Origin: Cryobacterium psychrophilum
GTDB taxonomy: Bacteria > Actinomycetota > Actinomycetes > Actinomycetales > Microbacteriaceae
Assembly (NCBI RefSeq): GCF_004365915.1
Contig: NZ_SODI01000001.1
Span: forward strand, 1,860,001-1,924,000
Length of the DNA: 64,000 nucleotides
Direction: 5' to 3'
Shown here piece by piece: positions 35,063-44,277 of the stretch. How positions within the stretch are numbered: position 1 is the stretch's first letter; each line of letters begins with the position of its first letter. The notes beneath the pieces are model-generated. The model saw only the letters and a program-made list of their open reading frames with translations, was not told where the DNA came from and ran no database searches. Position numbers and translations under genes: made by a program.

Positions 35063-35665
35063 ATGTCGACATCCGCGCCCCGACCGATCCCGCCGTCGTC
35101 GGCATCCGTTACCGTATCGATCTCACGCTGGGTCGACCCGAGCCGCATCGAGGAGGCGACCGGCTGGATGCAGGCCGGCATGGACCTCGCGCACCAATAC
35201 CCCGGTTTTCTCGGTTCGGGCTGGGTGCGCGCGAGCGAGGACTCCGGGCATTGGCAGATGCTCTACAAGTTCTCCAACGCCCAGTCTCTCAAGGCGTGGG
35301 AGTCCTCGATCGACCGCTCTGAGTGGCTGCACGCAGGCCGCGACCTGGTGCTCGATGCCCGTGATGAATCGAAGCGCACGGGAATTGAGGGCTGGTTCGA
35401 TGCGCCGCAGGAAGCGGAGCCGGGGACCGCCATTCTGCCACCACCACGTTGGAAGCAGGCCGTCAGTATCTGGCTCGGGTTCTTCCCCCTGAACCTGGCA
35501 TTCACGTTCCTCATAGCCGCATTCGTGCCGGCGTGGAACGACCTCTGGACTGTGGCGCGCGTTCTGCTGACCACCCTCGCCCTGACGCCGATCATGACCT
35601 ACCTCCTGCTGCCGTGGATCACCCGCATGCTGCGGCCCTGGCTGCAGAAACAAAAAAAGAAGTAG
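35063..35665 (+). CDS. ABM-domain protein with C-terminal membrane anchor
   Basis: 200 residues. The N-terminal ~100 form an antibiotic-biosynthesis-monooxygenase-type (dimeric alpha/beta barrel) domain: WVDPSRIEEATGWMQAGMDL, HQYPGFLGSGWVRAS and LYKFSNAQSLKAWESS. After an acidic linker, two hydrophobic helices (VSIWLGFFPLNLAFTFLIAA and VARVLLTTLALTPIMTYLLL) and a lysine-rich end follow. Membrane-anchored ABM proteins are known but uncharacterised. Probably co-transcribed with xth. Confidence 0.75.
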   Translation: MSTSAPRPIPPSSASVTVSISRWVDPSRIEEATGWMQAGMDLAHQYPGFLGSGWVRASEDSGHWQMLYKFSNAQSLKAWESSIDRSEWLHAGRDLVLDARDESKRTGIEGWFDAPQEAEPGTAILPPPRWKQAVSIWLGFFPLNLAFTFLIAAFVPAWNDLWTVARVLLTTLALTPIMTYLLLPWITRMLRPWLQKQKKK

Positions 35666-35673
35666 CCGGCCGG

Positions 35674-36390
35674 TTACACGACACGGAAGCTGAGCTCGCC
35701 GATACCGTCGATTCCCCCTGCCACCACGTTGCCGGTCACGATGGCGCCAACGCCGGCGGGCGTGCCGGTGAAGATGACGTCGCCCGGCAGCAGCGTGACG
35801 GAGCGTGAGAGCGCGGCAACGATGTCGGGAACGGGCCAGATCTGGTCGACAAGATCGCCGACCTGCTTCGGCTGACCGTCGACGCTCAACCAGATTCGAG
35901 CGGATACGGGATGGCCGATAACGCTCGCCGGCACGAGCGGCGTGCACGGGCCGGAGAAATCGAACCCCTTCGCGAGGTCCCATGGCCGGCGGAGCGACTT
36001 CGCGCTGTTCTGCAGGTCACGCCGGGTCAGGTCGATTCCCGCGCCGTAGCCCCACACGTGTGCGAGGGCATCGGCGGGCTCGATGCTGCTGCCCCCTTCG
36101 CCGATGGCGACGACAAGTTCCATCTCAAAATGCAGGTTTTCCGTCTCTGGCGGGTACGGCACCTCGTTCGGTGCGACCTGGCGCGCCGGTACGCCCTCGT
36201 GCACGGCGAAGACCGCGTCGGCGGGCTTGGCGAAGAAGAAGGGAGGCTCGCGGTCGGGATCGTTTCCCATTTCCCTGGCGTGATCGGCGTAATTGCGGCC
36301 CACGCAGTACACCCGGCGCACAAAGAAACGGTCGTCGGAACCGGCCACGGGGAGGCTGGCGGGCAATGGTGCCGAGAGTGCGGAACTCAT
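35674..36390 (-). CDS. Fumarylacetoacetate hydrolase-family protein
   Basis: 238 residues. FAH signatures: VYCVGRNYADHAREMG, the metal-binding Glu pair in LHFEMELVVAIGEGG, an Asp further on in GYGAGIDLTRRDLQ, and LLPGDVIFTGTPAGVGAI at the end. Closest in style to YcgM-like acylpyruvate hydrolases or oxaloacetate tautomerases. AAAGGA ribosome site. It is convergent with the ABM gene, eight bases apart. Substrate not predictable. Confidence 0.87.
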   Translation of the reverse strand: MSSALSAPLPASLPVAGSDDRFFVRRVYCVGRNYADHAREMGNDPDREPPFFFAKPADAVFAVHEGVPARQVAPNEVPYPPETENLHFEMELVVAIGEGGSSIEPADALAHVWGYGAGIDLTRRDLQNSAKSLRRPWDLAKGFDFSGPCTPLVPASVIGHPVSARIWLSVDGQPKQVGDLVDQIWPVPDIVAALSRSVTLLPGDVIFTGTPAGVGAIVTGNVVAGGIDGIGELSFRVV

Positions 36391-36440
36391 GAGGTCCTTT
36401 CGAAGGCGGGCAGGGTGAGGGCTGGGCAGGGGCAGGGCAG

Positions 36441-36623
36441 AGTCAGGCCAGGAGCGCCGCGATCACGAGCAGCTGCATCAGCAGCGCGGGGGCGGCCACG
36501 AAGAAGGCCATCCGGTTGAGCACCCTGATGGATCCGGGCCCCCGCAATCCCGAACCGTTCCACGAGGTAACCGACCAGGATCACGAACCCAATGATCCCC
36601 AACCCCACCAGCACGCCGACCAT
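36441..36623 (-). pseudogene. Truncated, frameshifted AEC-family (auxin efflux carrier-like) transporter
   Basis: The minus strand starts well (MVGVLVGLGIIGFVILVGYL, then VERFGIAG), the first helix of AEC permeases. After a frameshift the reading continues as GSIRVLNRMAFFVAAPALLM and QLLVIAALLA before a stop. Only about 60 of the ~300 residues remain, so the gene is dead. The remaining spacer up to 36716 would contain the promoter of the hydrolase gene. Confidence 0.7.
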
Positions 36624-36716
36624 TCACCCGAGCTTACGGCCACGTGCGCGGCGCCCTGCCGCTGGTACCAAAGCGGGGGGTATGCCCCGCATCATCCGCA
36701 CCGCTACGCTCGCATC

Positions 36717-37532
36717 ATGGCACACCTCGTTGTTCCCGGCGCATCGCTCTACTACGAGACGGCTGGGCACATCTCGGCCCCCGCCCTGCTGCTCCTGCAT
36801 GCGGGAATCGCGCACCTGCGCATGTGGGATCTCCAGGTGGCGGCCCTTGCTGCGCACCACTACGTCATCCGCTTCGACGCTCGAGGTTTTGGGCGTACCG
36901 AGGCCGAAGACAAGCCGTTTTCGAATCGAGCGGATGCCCTCGCCCTGCTCGATCACCTCGGCGTGGACCGCGCGACCCTGGTCGGGTGCGACCGAGGGGG
37001 GACGATCGCCCTCGACCTGGCCGTGGCCCACCCGGAGCGCGTCGCCGGGCTCGTCACGATCGGCGCCGGACCGAGCGGTTTCCCTGAAGTTGAGCTGTCA
37101 GAGGCCGAGGACACCATCTTCGATTCGCTGGATGCGGCGTTCAACGCCAAGGACCCCGAAGGGATCTCTCGCCTGGAGGTGCTGCTCTGGGCGGTCGGTC
37201 CGCTTCGCCGGGAGAACGACCTCGACCCCTCGTTCCTCCAGTCCGCCTATGCCATGAACCTCGACAACGCAGCACACTTCGATGAGCACCCGTTCCCGCA
37301 ACCGCTCGATCCGCCGGCCGCCGACCGGGTGGTCGAGATCATGGTGCCGGCCCTGGTGACCGTGGGTGAATTCGACCTCACTCCCGCCCTCGCCGAGTAC
37401 GAGTACCTGCTTGAGGTGATGCCGCAGGCGAGCGGATGCACGTTCCGCGACGCCGCCCACCTGCCGAGCGTCGAGCATCCGAAGGAATTCCAGAGCGTTC
37501 TCGTGAGCTGGCTGGCCCAAAACGGTCTCTGA
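36717..37532 (+). CDS. Alpha/beta hydrolase with Asp at the nucleophile position
   Basis: 271 residues from the ATG at 36717. The oxyanion motif is LLLLHAGIAHLRMW. The nucleophile elbow reads LVGCDRGGTIALDLAV with Asp92 where most relatives carry Ser. The acid is in TVGEFDLTP and the His in FRDAAHLPSVEHP. An Asp nucleophile is normal in haloalkane dehalogenases, fluoroacetate dehalogenases and epoxide hydrolases, so hydrolysis of a halide or epoxide is possible, but overall similarity suggests the Ser-type family. Stands alone, convergent with the SDR gene. Confidence 0.82.
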   Translation: MAHLVVPGASLYYETAGHISAPALLLLHAGIAHLRMWDLQVAALAAHHYVIRFDARGFGRTEAEDKPFSNRADALALLDHLGVDRATLVGCDRGGTIALDLAVAHPERVAGLVTIGAGPSGFPEVELSEAEDTIFDSLDAAFNAKDPEGISRLEVLLWAVGPLRRENDLDPSFLQSAYAMNLDNAAHFDEHPFPQPLDPPAADRVVEIMVPALVTVGEFDLTPALAEYEYLLEVMPQASGCTFRDAAHLPSVEHPKEFQSVLVSWLAQNGL

Positions 37533-37549
37533 CCGCCGCTGCCTGCGAC

Positions 37550-37615
37550 ACCTGTTGCCGAAACGGACGATTATGCCTGGAGCACCAGGCAGCATTGTCC
37601 GATTGGGGAACAGGT
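37550..37615. terminator. Long nested inverted repeat between convergent genes
   Basis: ACCTGTT/AACAGGT encloses CGGAC/GTCCG, which encloses TGCCTGG-AGCA-CCAGGCA, separated by small internal loops. It fills the space between the hydrolase stop (37532) and the SDR stop (37620), so it is a likely bidirectional terminator, though it is longer than usual and could be a REP-like element. Confidence 0.65.
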
Positions 37616-37619
37616 ACGG

Positions 37620-38483
37620 CTAGTCGAGCTCGACAGCGTCGGGCGCGAGAGATTCGCGACCGACCCAGTCGTTCATCGAGCGGTACACGCCGAATCCGCT
37701 GGCCACCTTGTCCCAGACCGGCAGGGGCAGGGTGCCGCGCAGCGCCCGGGCGAGCGCCACCGTCCACGGCATCATCAGCATGGGTTTACCGGCCAGCATC
37801 GCCCGCCAGACCCGCTCGACCACATATTCCGGGGTCATCAGCGGGGTGAGCAGCGGCCCGCGGGCACCGTCGAACATGCCGGTGGAGACGTAGCTTGGGC
37901 ACACCGTTGTCACCTTCACCTGGCCGAAGCCCTGCTGCTCCAGCTCGAGGCGCAAGGAATCGCTCCAGCCGATGAGCGCCGCCTTAGAGGCCGCGTAGAC
38001 GCTCATACGCGGGTTGGACAGCGTTCCGGCGGCCGACGCGATGTTGACGATGCGGGCCTCCCGAGCGCCGTTGGTCATCATGTGCGGCAGGAATTCGCGC
38101 GCAATGTACATGGGGGCGAGCGCGTTCACCTTCATGGTGGGGCGAATGTCGTCGCCGTTGTCGTGCTCCCAGAAGAACTTGCCCCGCACGATCCCGGCGT
38201 TGCTGATCACGATGTCGGGGTCACCCACTTCCGTGCGCACCCGCTGTGCGGCCTGGGCGATGGCACCAAGGTCGGCAATGTCCACCACGAAGGGTGAAAT
38301 GAGCGTGCCTTTCTCGGCACGCTCGGCCAGCAGCGATGCCGCGGTGGCGAGAGCGGTCGCGTCGTTATCCCACAGGATCACGGCCCTGGCCCCCTCGGCC
38401 ACTGCTCGTTCGGCGTATAACCGCCCCATTCCCCGGGCCGCACCGGTAATCAACACGCGTGCTCCAGCAACCGTTCGACTCAT
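37620..38483 (-). CDS. Short-chain dehydrogenase/reductase
   Basis: 287 residues. NAD(P) motif VLITGAARGMGRLYAERA, then VISNAGIVRG, catalytic Ser in IVNIASAAGTLS, and YAASK with the Tyr/Lys pair. The Asp in ILWDNDATAL suggests NAD rather than NADP preference. The long C-terminus with a MMPWTVALARALRG stretch fits steroid- or fatty-type classical SDRs with membrane contact. Single gene; substrate unknown. Confidence 0.87.
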   Translation of the reverse strand: MSRTVAGARVLITGAARGMGRLYAERAVAEGARAVILWDNDATALATAASLLAERAEKGTLISPFVVDIADLGAIAQAAQRVRTEVGDPDIVISNAGIVRGKFFWEHDNGDDIRPTMKVNALAPMYIAREFLPHMMTNGAREARIVNIASAAGTLSNPRMSVYAASKAALIGWSDSLRLELEQQGFGQVKVTTVCPSYVSTGMFDGARGPLLTPLMTPEYVVERVWRAMLAGKPMLMMPWTVALARALRGTLPLPVWDKVASGFGVYRSMNDWVGRESLAPDAVELD

Positions 38484-38667
38484 GTACCCATCATTGCAAC
38501 TTCTGGACCCGTTCTGGCGTCCGAACTGTTACGTTCGGTGGCGAATTTCGCACGAGACGGCGCTCGGTTTCTCGCGCGTCACCATATGGCGCCCAGCATC
38601 GACACCCGCATCCGGCCTGTTGCGCGCTCAGACAACGGATGCCGCGGGCGGCGCGCACGTTGCCTGG

Positions 38668-39075
38668 CTAAGCGAACATCAAAACCAAGCCGAAAATACC
38701 GGATGCGACGCCCACCAGAATCAGAAGGAGCCCGGTCAGGCGCAGGGCACGGCCATCGTGACTCGGGTCGTCGGTGCGGCAACGGTCCGGCGAGCGCGGC
38801 CGGAACCACACCGGAATGTCGTCCCCGGGCAGCAGCCCGTGGGACTCGTGGGTGTTCTGCTGACCAGCGTGCACGTCGCCCTGGCCGTCGAACCATCGGA
38901 TGACCGAGCCGGTTTTGGAGACGGCGATCACGCCATCCGCTTTCACCCATCGATGACTCACCATGCGCACAATCAGCCCCATGATCAGAAGCGGAATCCC
39001 GGCCACGAAGCCCACTAGGGTGAGAATCTCCGTGATGACGCCGGCGGTTGAGTGCAGGTCCAATTCATCCGCCAT
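38668..39075 (-). CDS. DUF3592-like membrane protein
   Basis: 135 residues with two hydrophobic helices (ITEILTLVGFVAGIPLLIMG near the start and LTGLLILVGVASGIFGLVLM at the end) around an extracellular region. That region contains a beta-rich stretch (KTGSVIRWFDGQGDVHAG, LLPGDDIPVWFRPRSPDRC) as in DUF3592 proteins. Function unknown. The 184 bases between it and the SDR gene show no other feature. Confidence 0.65.
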   Translation of the reverse strand: MADELDLHSTAGVITEILTLVGFVAGIPLLIMGLIVRMVSHRWVKADGVIAVSKTGSVIRWFDGQGDVHAGQQNTHESHGLLPGDDIPVWFRPRSPDRCRTDDPSHDGRALRLTGLLLILVGVASGIFGLVLMFA

Positions 39076-39268
39076 TCGTCGTCAATAATCCCGTGGGTAA
39101 ATGTTATCGGCTGTGCGGGGGTCTCCGGGAACGGATCTCCAGTGCCCGGCGCCGAGCGACGTGCCTGTGGCTACGTTTTTCCGCGCCGTGCAGCAGCCAG
39201 GTCGCCCCCGGGTGGGATAATTCAGAGCAGACGACCGCTTGGGCCGTTCGACCCCGGGAGCCAACGCA

Positions 39269-40414
39269 ATGCCCAGCACCACGCACGCAACCACCGACGC
39301 GCCACGCATCCAGTGGGAGGAGGCTGGCACCGCGCACTCCGCCCTCTGGCGCTCCGACAGCGGCTGGGCCGCGCCCACACGCGTGGTCGTCGTCGACGAT
39401 ACCCTCACCGCCGATGCTGCGTACCGCCTCGCTTCCTCGGGCACGGGCATGTTGTGGCGGGGTGACTTTCACAATGCCCGCCAACTGCTGAGCGCACTCG
39501 CCCGCCGGGTCGAACGCGGGCAGCGGATGCGAGACCGCGACCTGACCGCGGCCTTCCGCCGGCACCGCACCGAGGCGCTGCGTCGGGCCCACCTGCTCGG
39601 GCTTCTGCTCGTTCCGCTCGACACCGACCTTCGCATTCCACTGCGTCGGGCACCCAACGTTCGCCAGGCCTGCCTCGAGGTGTATGGCCCGAAGGCTCCG
39701 GCCTCTGTCGTTTCCCTGCGTGAAGTCATGGGCGTCATCGGCGCGCACGAGTGGCGCACCAAGGGAGTGGAGATCGAGGCGCTCGGAGCTCGCATCCACC
39801 CGCACTACGGCGTGTTCTCCCCCGTGCGCGGCGAATACCTCGACCTGGTGGCGTCCGCGCCGCTGCCCGGTACCGGGCTCGCCTTCGACATCGGCGCCGG
39901 AACGGGCGTGCTCTCCGCGATCCTGGCCCAGCGCGGCGTTTCGCGCATTGTGGCCACCGACCAGGACGCCCGCGCCCTGGTCTGCGCCCGCGAGAATATT
40001 GCCGCACTCGGATTTTCCTCGAGCGTCGACGTGGTCGAGGCCGATCTATTTCCGGCTGGGCGCGCCGACCTCGTGGTGTGCAACCCGCCGTGGATTCCCG
40101 CGGCAGCGACAACGTCCACCGACTTCGCCGTGTACGACCCGAACAGCCGCATGCTGCGCGGCTTTCTCGCGGGACTCGCCGATCACCTCGAACCAAACGG
40201 CGAGGGATGGCTCATCCTCTCCGACATTGCGGAGCGCCTCGGACTGCGATCACGGGCGGAGCTGCTCGACCTCATCGAAGACGCGGGACTCGCGGTCGTG
40301 GCTCGCCTCGACACTCGCCCGAAGCATCCGCGTGCCTCCGACCCCACCGACCCGCTGCATGCCGCACGTGCGGCCGAGGTCACGTCGCTCTGGCGCCTCA
40401 AAATCGCGGCCTGA
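39269..40414 (+). CDS. Class I SAM methyltransferase (NPPW type)
   Basis: 381 residues from the ATG at 39269 with GGGAG upstream. The last ~200 residues form a Rossmann MTase domain: motif I LAFDIGAGTGVLSAILAQRG, then VATDQDARALVCARENIAA, and motif IV VVCNPPWIPA, the NPP[Y/W] signature of HemK/RsmC-type N-methylation of Gln or bases. The N-terminal ~170 residues are a separate domain, probably for substrate recognition. It could modify ribosomal protein, release factor or RNA. Followed 15 bases later by the MFS gene. Confidence 0.8.
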   Translation: MPSTTHATTDAPRIQWEEAGTAHSALWRSDSGWAAPTRVVVVDDTLTADAAYRLASSGTGMLWRGDFHNARQLLSALARRVERGQRMRDRDLTAAFRRHRTEALRRAHLLGLLLVPLDTDLRIPLRRAPNVRQACLEVYGPKAPASVVSLREVMGVIGAHEWRTKGVEIEALGARIHPHYGVFSPVRGEYLDLVASAPLPGTGLAFDIGAGTGVLSAILAQRGVSRIVATDQDARALVCARENIAALGFSSSVDVVEADLFPAGRADLVVCNPPWIPAAATTSTDFAVYDPNSRMLRGFLAGLADHLEPNGEGWLILSDIAERLGLRSRAELLDLIEDAGLAVVARLDTRPKHPRASDPTDPLHAARAAEVTSLWRLKIAA

Positions 40415-40429
40415 CCCGAGGAGCACGTT

Positions 40430-41773
40430 GTGACGGCGGAACTTCAGGCCCCATCCGGGCGTTCGGCGAGGCTCGACGCCCTGCCGTTCACCCGGGAGCA
40501 CCGCAAACTGCTGGTGGGCTCGGGGGCCGGCTGGGCGCTCGACGCCATGGACGTCGGCCTCATTTCCTTCGTACTCGCCCAACTGGCCGTGCAGTGGCAG
40601 GCCACCAGCACCGAGCTCTCGCTCATCGCCTCGGCCGGCTTCGTGGGCATGGCCATCGGCGCAGGCCTCGGCGGGCTGCTCGCCGACCGCATTGGCCGGC
40701 GCCAGGTCTTCGCACTCACCCTGCTGATCTACGGCCTCGCGACCGGGGCGTCAGCGCTCTCTGGCGGGGTCGCTGTTCTCATCGCCTGGCGATTCGTGGT
40801 GGGTCTCGGTCTCGGCGCGGAACTCCCCGTGGCGTCAACGCTTGTGAGCGAATTCGCGCCGCCGAAGATTCGCGGGCGCATCATCGTGATTCTTGAGTCC
40901 TTCTGGGCTGTGGGCTGGACCCTCGCGGCCGTGATCGGCTTTCTCGTGGTGCCGGCCTCAGCGGATGGCTGGCGCTGGGCGCTGTTCATCGGCGCCATTC
41001 CCGCGGTCTATGCCGTGGTCGTGCGCCTGGGCCTGCCCGAATCCGTGCGGTTCCTCGAGTCGAGGGGCCGTCACGACGAGGCGGAAGCCACCGTGCGACG
41101 CTTCGAGAAGTCGGCCGGGGTCGCGACGCCGACGGCCGAGATCGCGGCACTGCCTCCCGTCCCTCTCGCCGCGGCGAAACCGCGCGTTTCGGTGCTGTGG
41201 TCTCCCGGACTTCGTCGACGCACCGGCGCCCTCTGGCTGGTGTGGTTCTGCGTCAACTTCTCCTACTACGGCGCCTTCATCTGGCTGCCGACGATCCTGG
41301 TGGCGTCGGGGTTCTCGCTCGTGCGGTCCTTCGCGTACACGCTCATCATCACCGTGGCGCAGCTGCCGGGCTACGCCGCGTCGGCATGGCTCGTTGAACG
41401 CTGGGGACGCCGCCGCACGCTCGCCGTGTTCCTCGTCGGATCCGCGGTCTCGGCCGTGCTCTTCGGCCTCGCCGGAGACACGAGCCAGGTGATCGGGGCC
41501 GGCATGCTGCTGTCGTTCTTCAACCTCGGTGCCTGGGGCGCGCTCTACGCCGTGACCCCCGAGATCTACCCCACGAGCATTCGTGCCACCGGGGCGGGGT
41601 GGGCGGCCGGGATCGGCAGGATCGCAGCGATTCTGGCGCCACTTGCGGTTCCCCTGCTGCGGGATGTGGGCGGCGTCGGCCTGCTGTTTACGGTGTTCGC
41701 CGCCTTCTTCGTCGTGGCTGCCCTCGGCGCCCTCGGCCTTCCCGAAAAGCAGGGCGTGGCCCTCGAGGACTAG
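40430..41773 (+). CDS. MFS transporter (metabolite:H+ symporter / sugar-porter type)
   Basis: 447 residues with 12 predicted helices. The loop 2-3 motif GLLADRIGRRQVFAL and the loop 8-9 counterpart VERWGRRRTLAVF are present, as is ALDAMDVGLISFVLAQL in helix 1, typical of aromatic-acid and related metabolite symporters, and PESVRFLESRGR after helix 6. GTG start with GAGGAG. The methyltransferase upstream is probably in the same transcript. Substrate unknown. Confidence 0.87.
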   Translation: MTAELQAPSGRSARLDALPFTREHRKLLVGSGAGWALDAMDVGLISFVLAQLAVQWQATSTELSLIASAGFVGMAIGAGLGGLLADRIGRRQVFALTLLIYGLATGASALSGGVAVLIAWRFVVGLGLGAELPVASTLVSEFAPPKIRGRIIVILESFWAVGWTLAAVIGFLVVPASADGWRWALFIGAIPAVYAVVVRLGLPESVRFLESRGRHDEAEATVRRFEKSAGVATPTAEIAALPPVPLAAAKPRVSVLWSPGLRRRTGALWLVWFCVNFSYYGAFIWLPTILVASGFSLVRSFAYTLIITVAQLPGYAASAWLVERWGRRRTLAVFLVGSAVSAVLFGLAGDTSQVIGAGMLLSFFNLGAWGALYAVTPEIYPTSIRATGAGWAAGIGRIAAILAPLAVPLLRDVGGVGLLFTVFAAFFVVAALGALGLPEKQGVALED

Positions 41774-42466
41774 AGGATGTCGACCGCGAGGCCGCCGGTC
41801 CCGCTACCGCCGCCGTGCGCGATTGGTCGATGTGCTTCCCCGGCTCCCGCAGCATCCAGCCAACGGCCTTGTGCATGAGCGGTTCACGGTCGCCCAGCAG
41901 CCGTGTCGCCAGCTCAAGCGTCGTGCTCGCGTCGCCGCGCATGATGAGGCCGAGGCTGCCCACCATGGCCACCCGCCGGCGCCAGAGCGCCTCGCTGCCG
42001 GCCAGCTCGAACATCACGTCGCGCGGCCGGTCACACAGCTACGTTCCGAGCAGCGTGGGCACCGAGCAGTCCACGAGGTCCCAATTGTTCACCCGCCCCG
42101 CCGCACAGCGGCGAGGTAGGCTGTCGCCAGGCGGGTGCGAGCCTCTACATCGCGGGCGGCCGGCTTGCTCGCCTTCTCGAACTGCGCCACCAGGATGAGC
42201 AGGCCGGTCAGTCAATGTTCGTGCACCTCGCTCTCGAGCAACACGTCGATCTCGGCCTGGGGCAGCGCCGCGAAGGCCTTTACGCTGGTGCCCACGACCG
42301 GGACCTTGAGCCCGAGGAAAACGTCACCGTCCGCGTACTGGACCGGCCCTGTCTGGAAGAACCGCGCCACGCCCTCCGCGAATTCCGGATCGGCCAGGCC
42401 GCCCAGTGGCCCTTTCACCGCGCACGCCGTGAGTGAAGCAGGGAAGGTTCGCGCAGCATCCGTCAT
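41774..42466 (-). pseudogene. Decayed DNA alkylation repair protein (AlkD-like)
   Basis: Pieces of an AlkD-type HEAT-repeat glycosylase run along the minus strand. 42466-42212 reads FAALPQAEIDVLLESEVHEH and meets a TGA. The next piece reads LTGLLILVAQFEKAS and ATAYLAAVRRG. A frameshift near 42093 leads to VNNWDLVDCSVPTLLGT and a TAG at 42044. The last piece reads FELAGSEALWRRRVAMVGSL and MHKAVGWMLREPGKHID before losing homology. Two in-frame stops, a frameshift and a degraded C-terminus leave no functional product. Confidence 0.85.
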
Positions 42467-42505
42467 GTGCGCGCCCTCACCCGCCGGGGGCCGGTGGGGC
42501 TCCGG

Positions 42506-43945
42506 TCAGGAGCGCCCCGAACCCAGCGTCGCCAGCAGGCGGTCCTCGGCGTCATGGCCCGGCGCGATGCCGGCAGGAATGCGCAGGAAGAAGAAGACGC
42601 CGCCGACCCACCACAGCCCGAACAACAGCCAGGGTTCGAACGACAGCGCTGCGGGCATGCCCGGCAGGTACAGGCTCAGTAGCGCCAGGCAGAGGGCCAC
42701 GGCCGCGACGCCGATCACGATTCCGCCGTTGCCCTTGCCGCCGATGCGCAGCGGGCGGTCCATCTGGGGTTCGCGGCGACGCAACACCACGAAGGCGACA
42801 GCCACCAGGATGTACGCCAGGACGATGCTCGGGGCACCGGAATCGACGAGCCAGCCCAGCATCTGGGTGCCGAAGAACGGGGCGAGGAACGACAACGCGC
42901 CAATGAAGAGGAGCGCATTGGTAGGCGTGCGGAACTTCGGGTGCAGCACGCCGAACCATGCCGGGAGCATGCCGGAGCGGGCCATTGAGAACATGAGACG
43001 GGATGCGCCGAGCAGCAGCGAGTTCCACGAGGTGAGAATTCCCGCGATTCCGCCGGCAATGAGCACCTTGGCCATGACGTCGGTGCCGAACAGTGCACCC
43101 ATGGCATCCGCGGTCGCGATGTCGGTCTGGCCGATATCGGCCGCACTCATCGACGACGACGTGGTCAGCACGATCATGACGTACCAGATGGTCGCCAGGA
43201 TCACGGCGACGACAACGAGCTTGCCGATCTGGCGCGGCTCCACATCGACCTCTTCGGCGGACTGCGGGATCACGTCGAAGCCGACGAACAGGAACGGCAC
43301 GACGACGAGCACGGCGAAGAACCCGCCCATACCACCGGTGAAGAACGGCTCCATGTGCGTGGCCGATCCGCCGGTGAACGAACCGAACACGAGCATCGCG
43401 CCGATGATCAGCAAGAAGAGGACGACAAAAGTCTGTACGACCCCGGCCAGTTTCACGCCGCGAATGTTGATGCCCGTGATCACGACGGCCGCGATGGCTC
43501 CGACCAGCGCCCAGGTCAGGTAGACCTGTTCACCGGCGATCTGCCACAGCGGAATCTGGCTCAGATTCGGAAACAGGTACCCGGCGGTGCGTGGCAGGGC
43601 TACGGCTTCGAAGGCGACGATGGTGACGTAGCCTCCGGTGATCGCCCACGATCCGACGAACGACCAGCGCGGGCCCATGGCCCGAAGCAGGAAGTTGTGT
43701 TCGCCGCCGGCCTTCGGCATGGCTGCGGTGAGTTCGGCGTAGGTGAGGCCCACGATGCACATGATGATTCCGCCGGCGATCATGGCCGCGACGGCGCCCA
43801 TCGTGCCGGCTTCGTTGATCCAGCCGCCCGTCAGGACCACCCAGCCGAAGCCGATCATGGCCCCGAATCCGAGCGCGAGCGCGTCTCGATTTCCTAATAC
43901 TTTGAGAAGCGAATGATCAGTTTTGTGGCTCTGCATGGCAGGCAT
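42506..43945 (-). CDS. APC-superfamily amino acid/polyamine permease
   Basis: About 479 residues with 12 helices. ALALGFGAMIGFGWVVLTGG is the first-helix substrate-binding motif of APC permeases, ELTAAMPKAGGEHNFLLRAM follows, and VVPFLFVGFDVIPQSAEEVD is in helix 6. I take ATG 43945 (MPAMQSHK); ATG 43936 has better spacing from the GGGAG site. Substrate unknown. The 332 bases upstream (43946-44277) contain both divergent promoters and no gene that I can see. Confidence 0.85.
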   Translation of the reverse strand: MPAMQSHKTDHSLLKVLGNRDALALGFGAMIGFGWVVLTGGWINEAGTMGAVAAMIAGGIIMCIVGLTYAELTAAMPKAGGEHNFLLRAMGPRWSFVGSWAITGGYVTIVAFEAVALPRTAGYLFPNLSQIPLWQIAGEQVYLTWALVGAIAAVVITGINIRGVKLAGVVQTFVVLFLLIIGAMLVFGSFTGGSATHMEPFFTGGMGGFFAVLVVVPFLFVGFDVIPQSAEEVDVEPRQIGKLVVVAVILATIWYVMIVLTTSSSMSAADIGQTDIATADAMGALFGTDVMAKVLIAGGIAGILTSWNSLLLGASRLMFSMARSGMLPAWFGVLHPKFRTPTNALLFIGALSFLAPFFGTQMLGWLVDSGAPSIVLAYILVAVAFVVLRRREPQMDRPLRIGGKGNGGIVIGVAAVALCLALLSLYLPGMPAALSFEPWLLFGLWWVGGVFFFLRIPAGIAPGHDAEDRLLATLGSGRS

Positions 43946-44277
43946 GTCTCCCAAATGTCTCGACTCGCACTCGACGCTGAGTGGACCTCGCCTTCGACGA
44001 ATCACTCGGGTCGCCGACTGCGTTATTAGTGATCACTCTGCCATAGTCACTGCCGCACTCTGCCGCGGGCACAGCGTGTCATGCAAACTGCCTATTTTCC
44101 ACGTAACGCCCGCAGCAGGCAGCGGCAGCGGTGATTCTCAGCGCGCAGGGACGTCCGCGCGCAATTACTGCGAGAAAATTGCAACAAAACGCCGCCTTTC
44201 CCTCGATACGCTTATGACTTGCGCGCTTGCTGCGCTCACAGTCGCAACCGCGGCGCTTCAGAGGACGGGAGGTTCCC

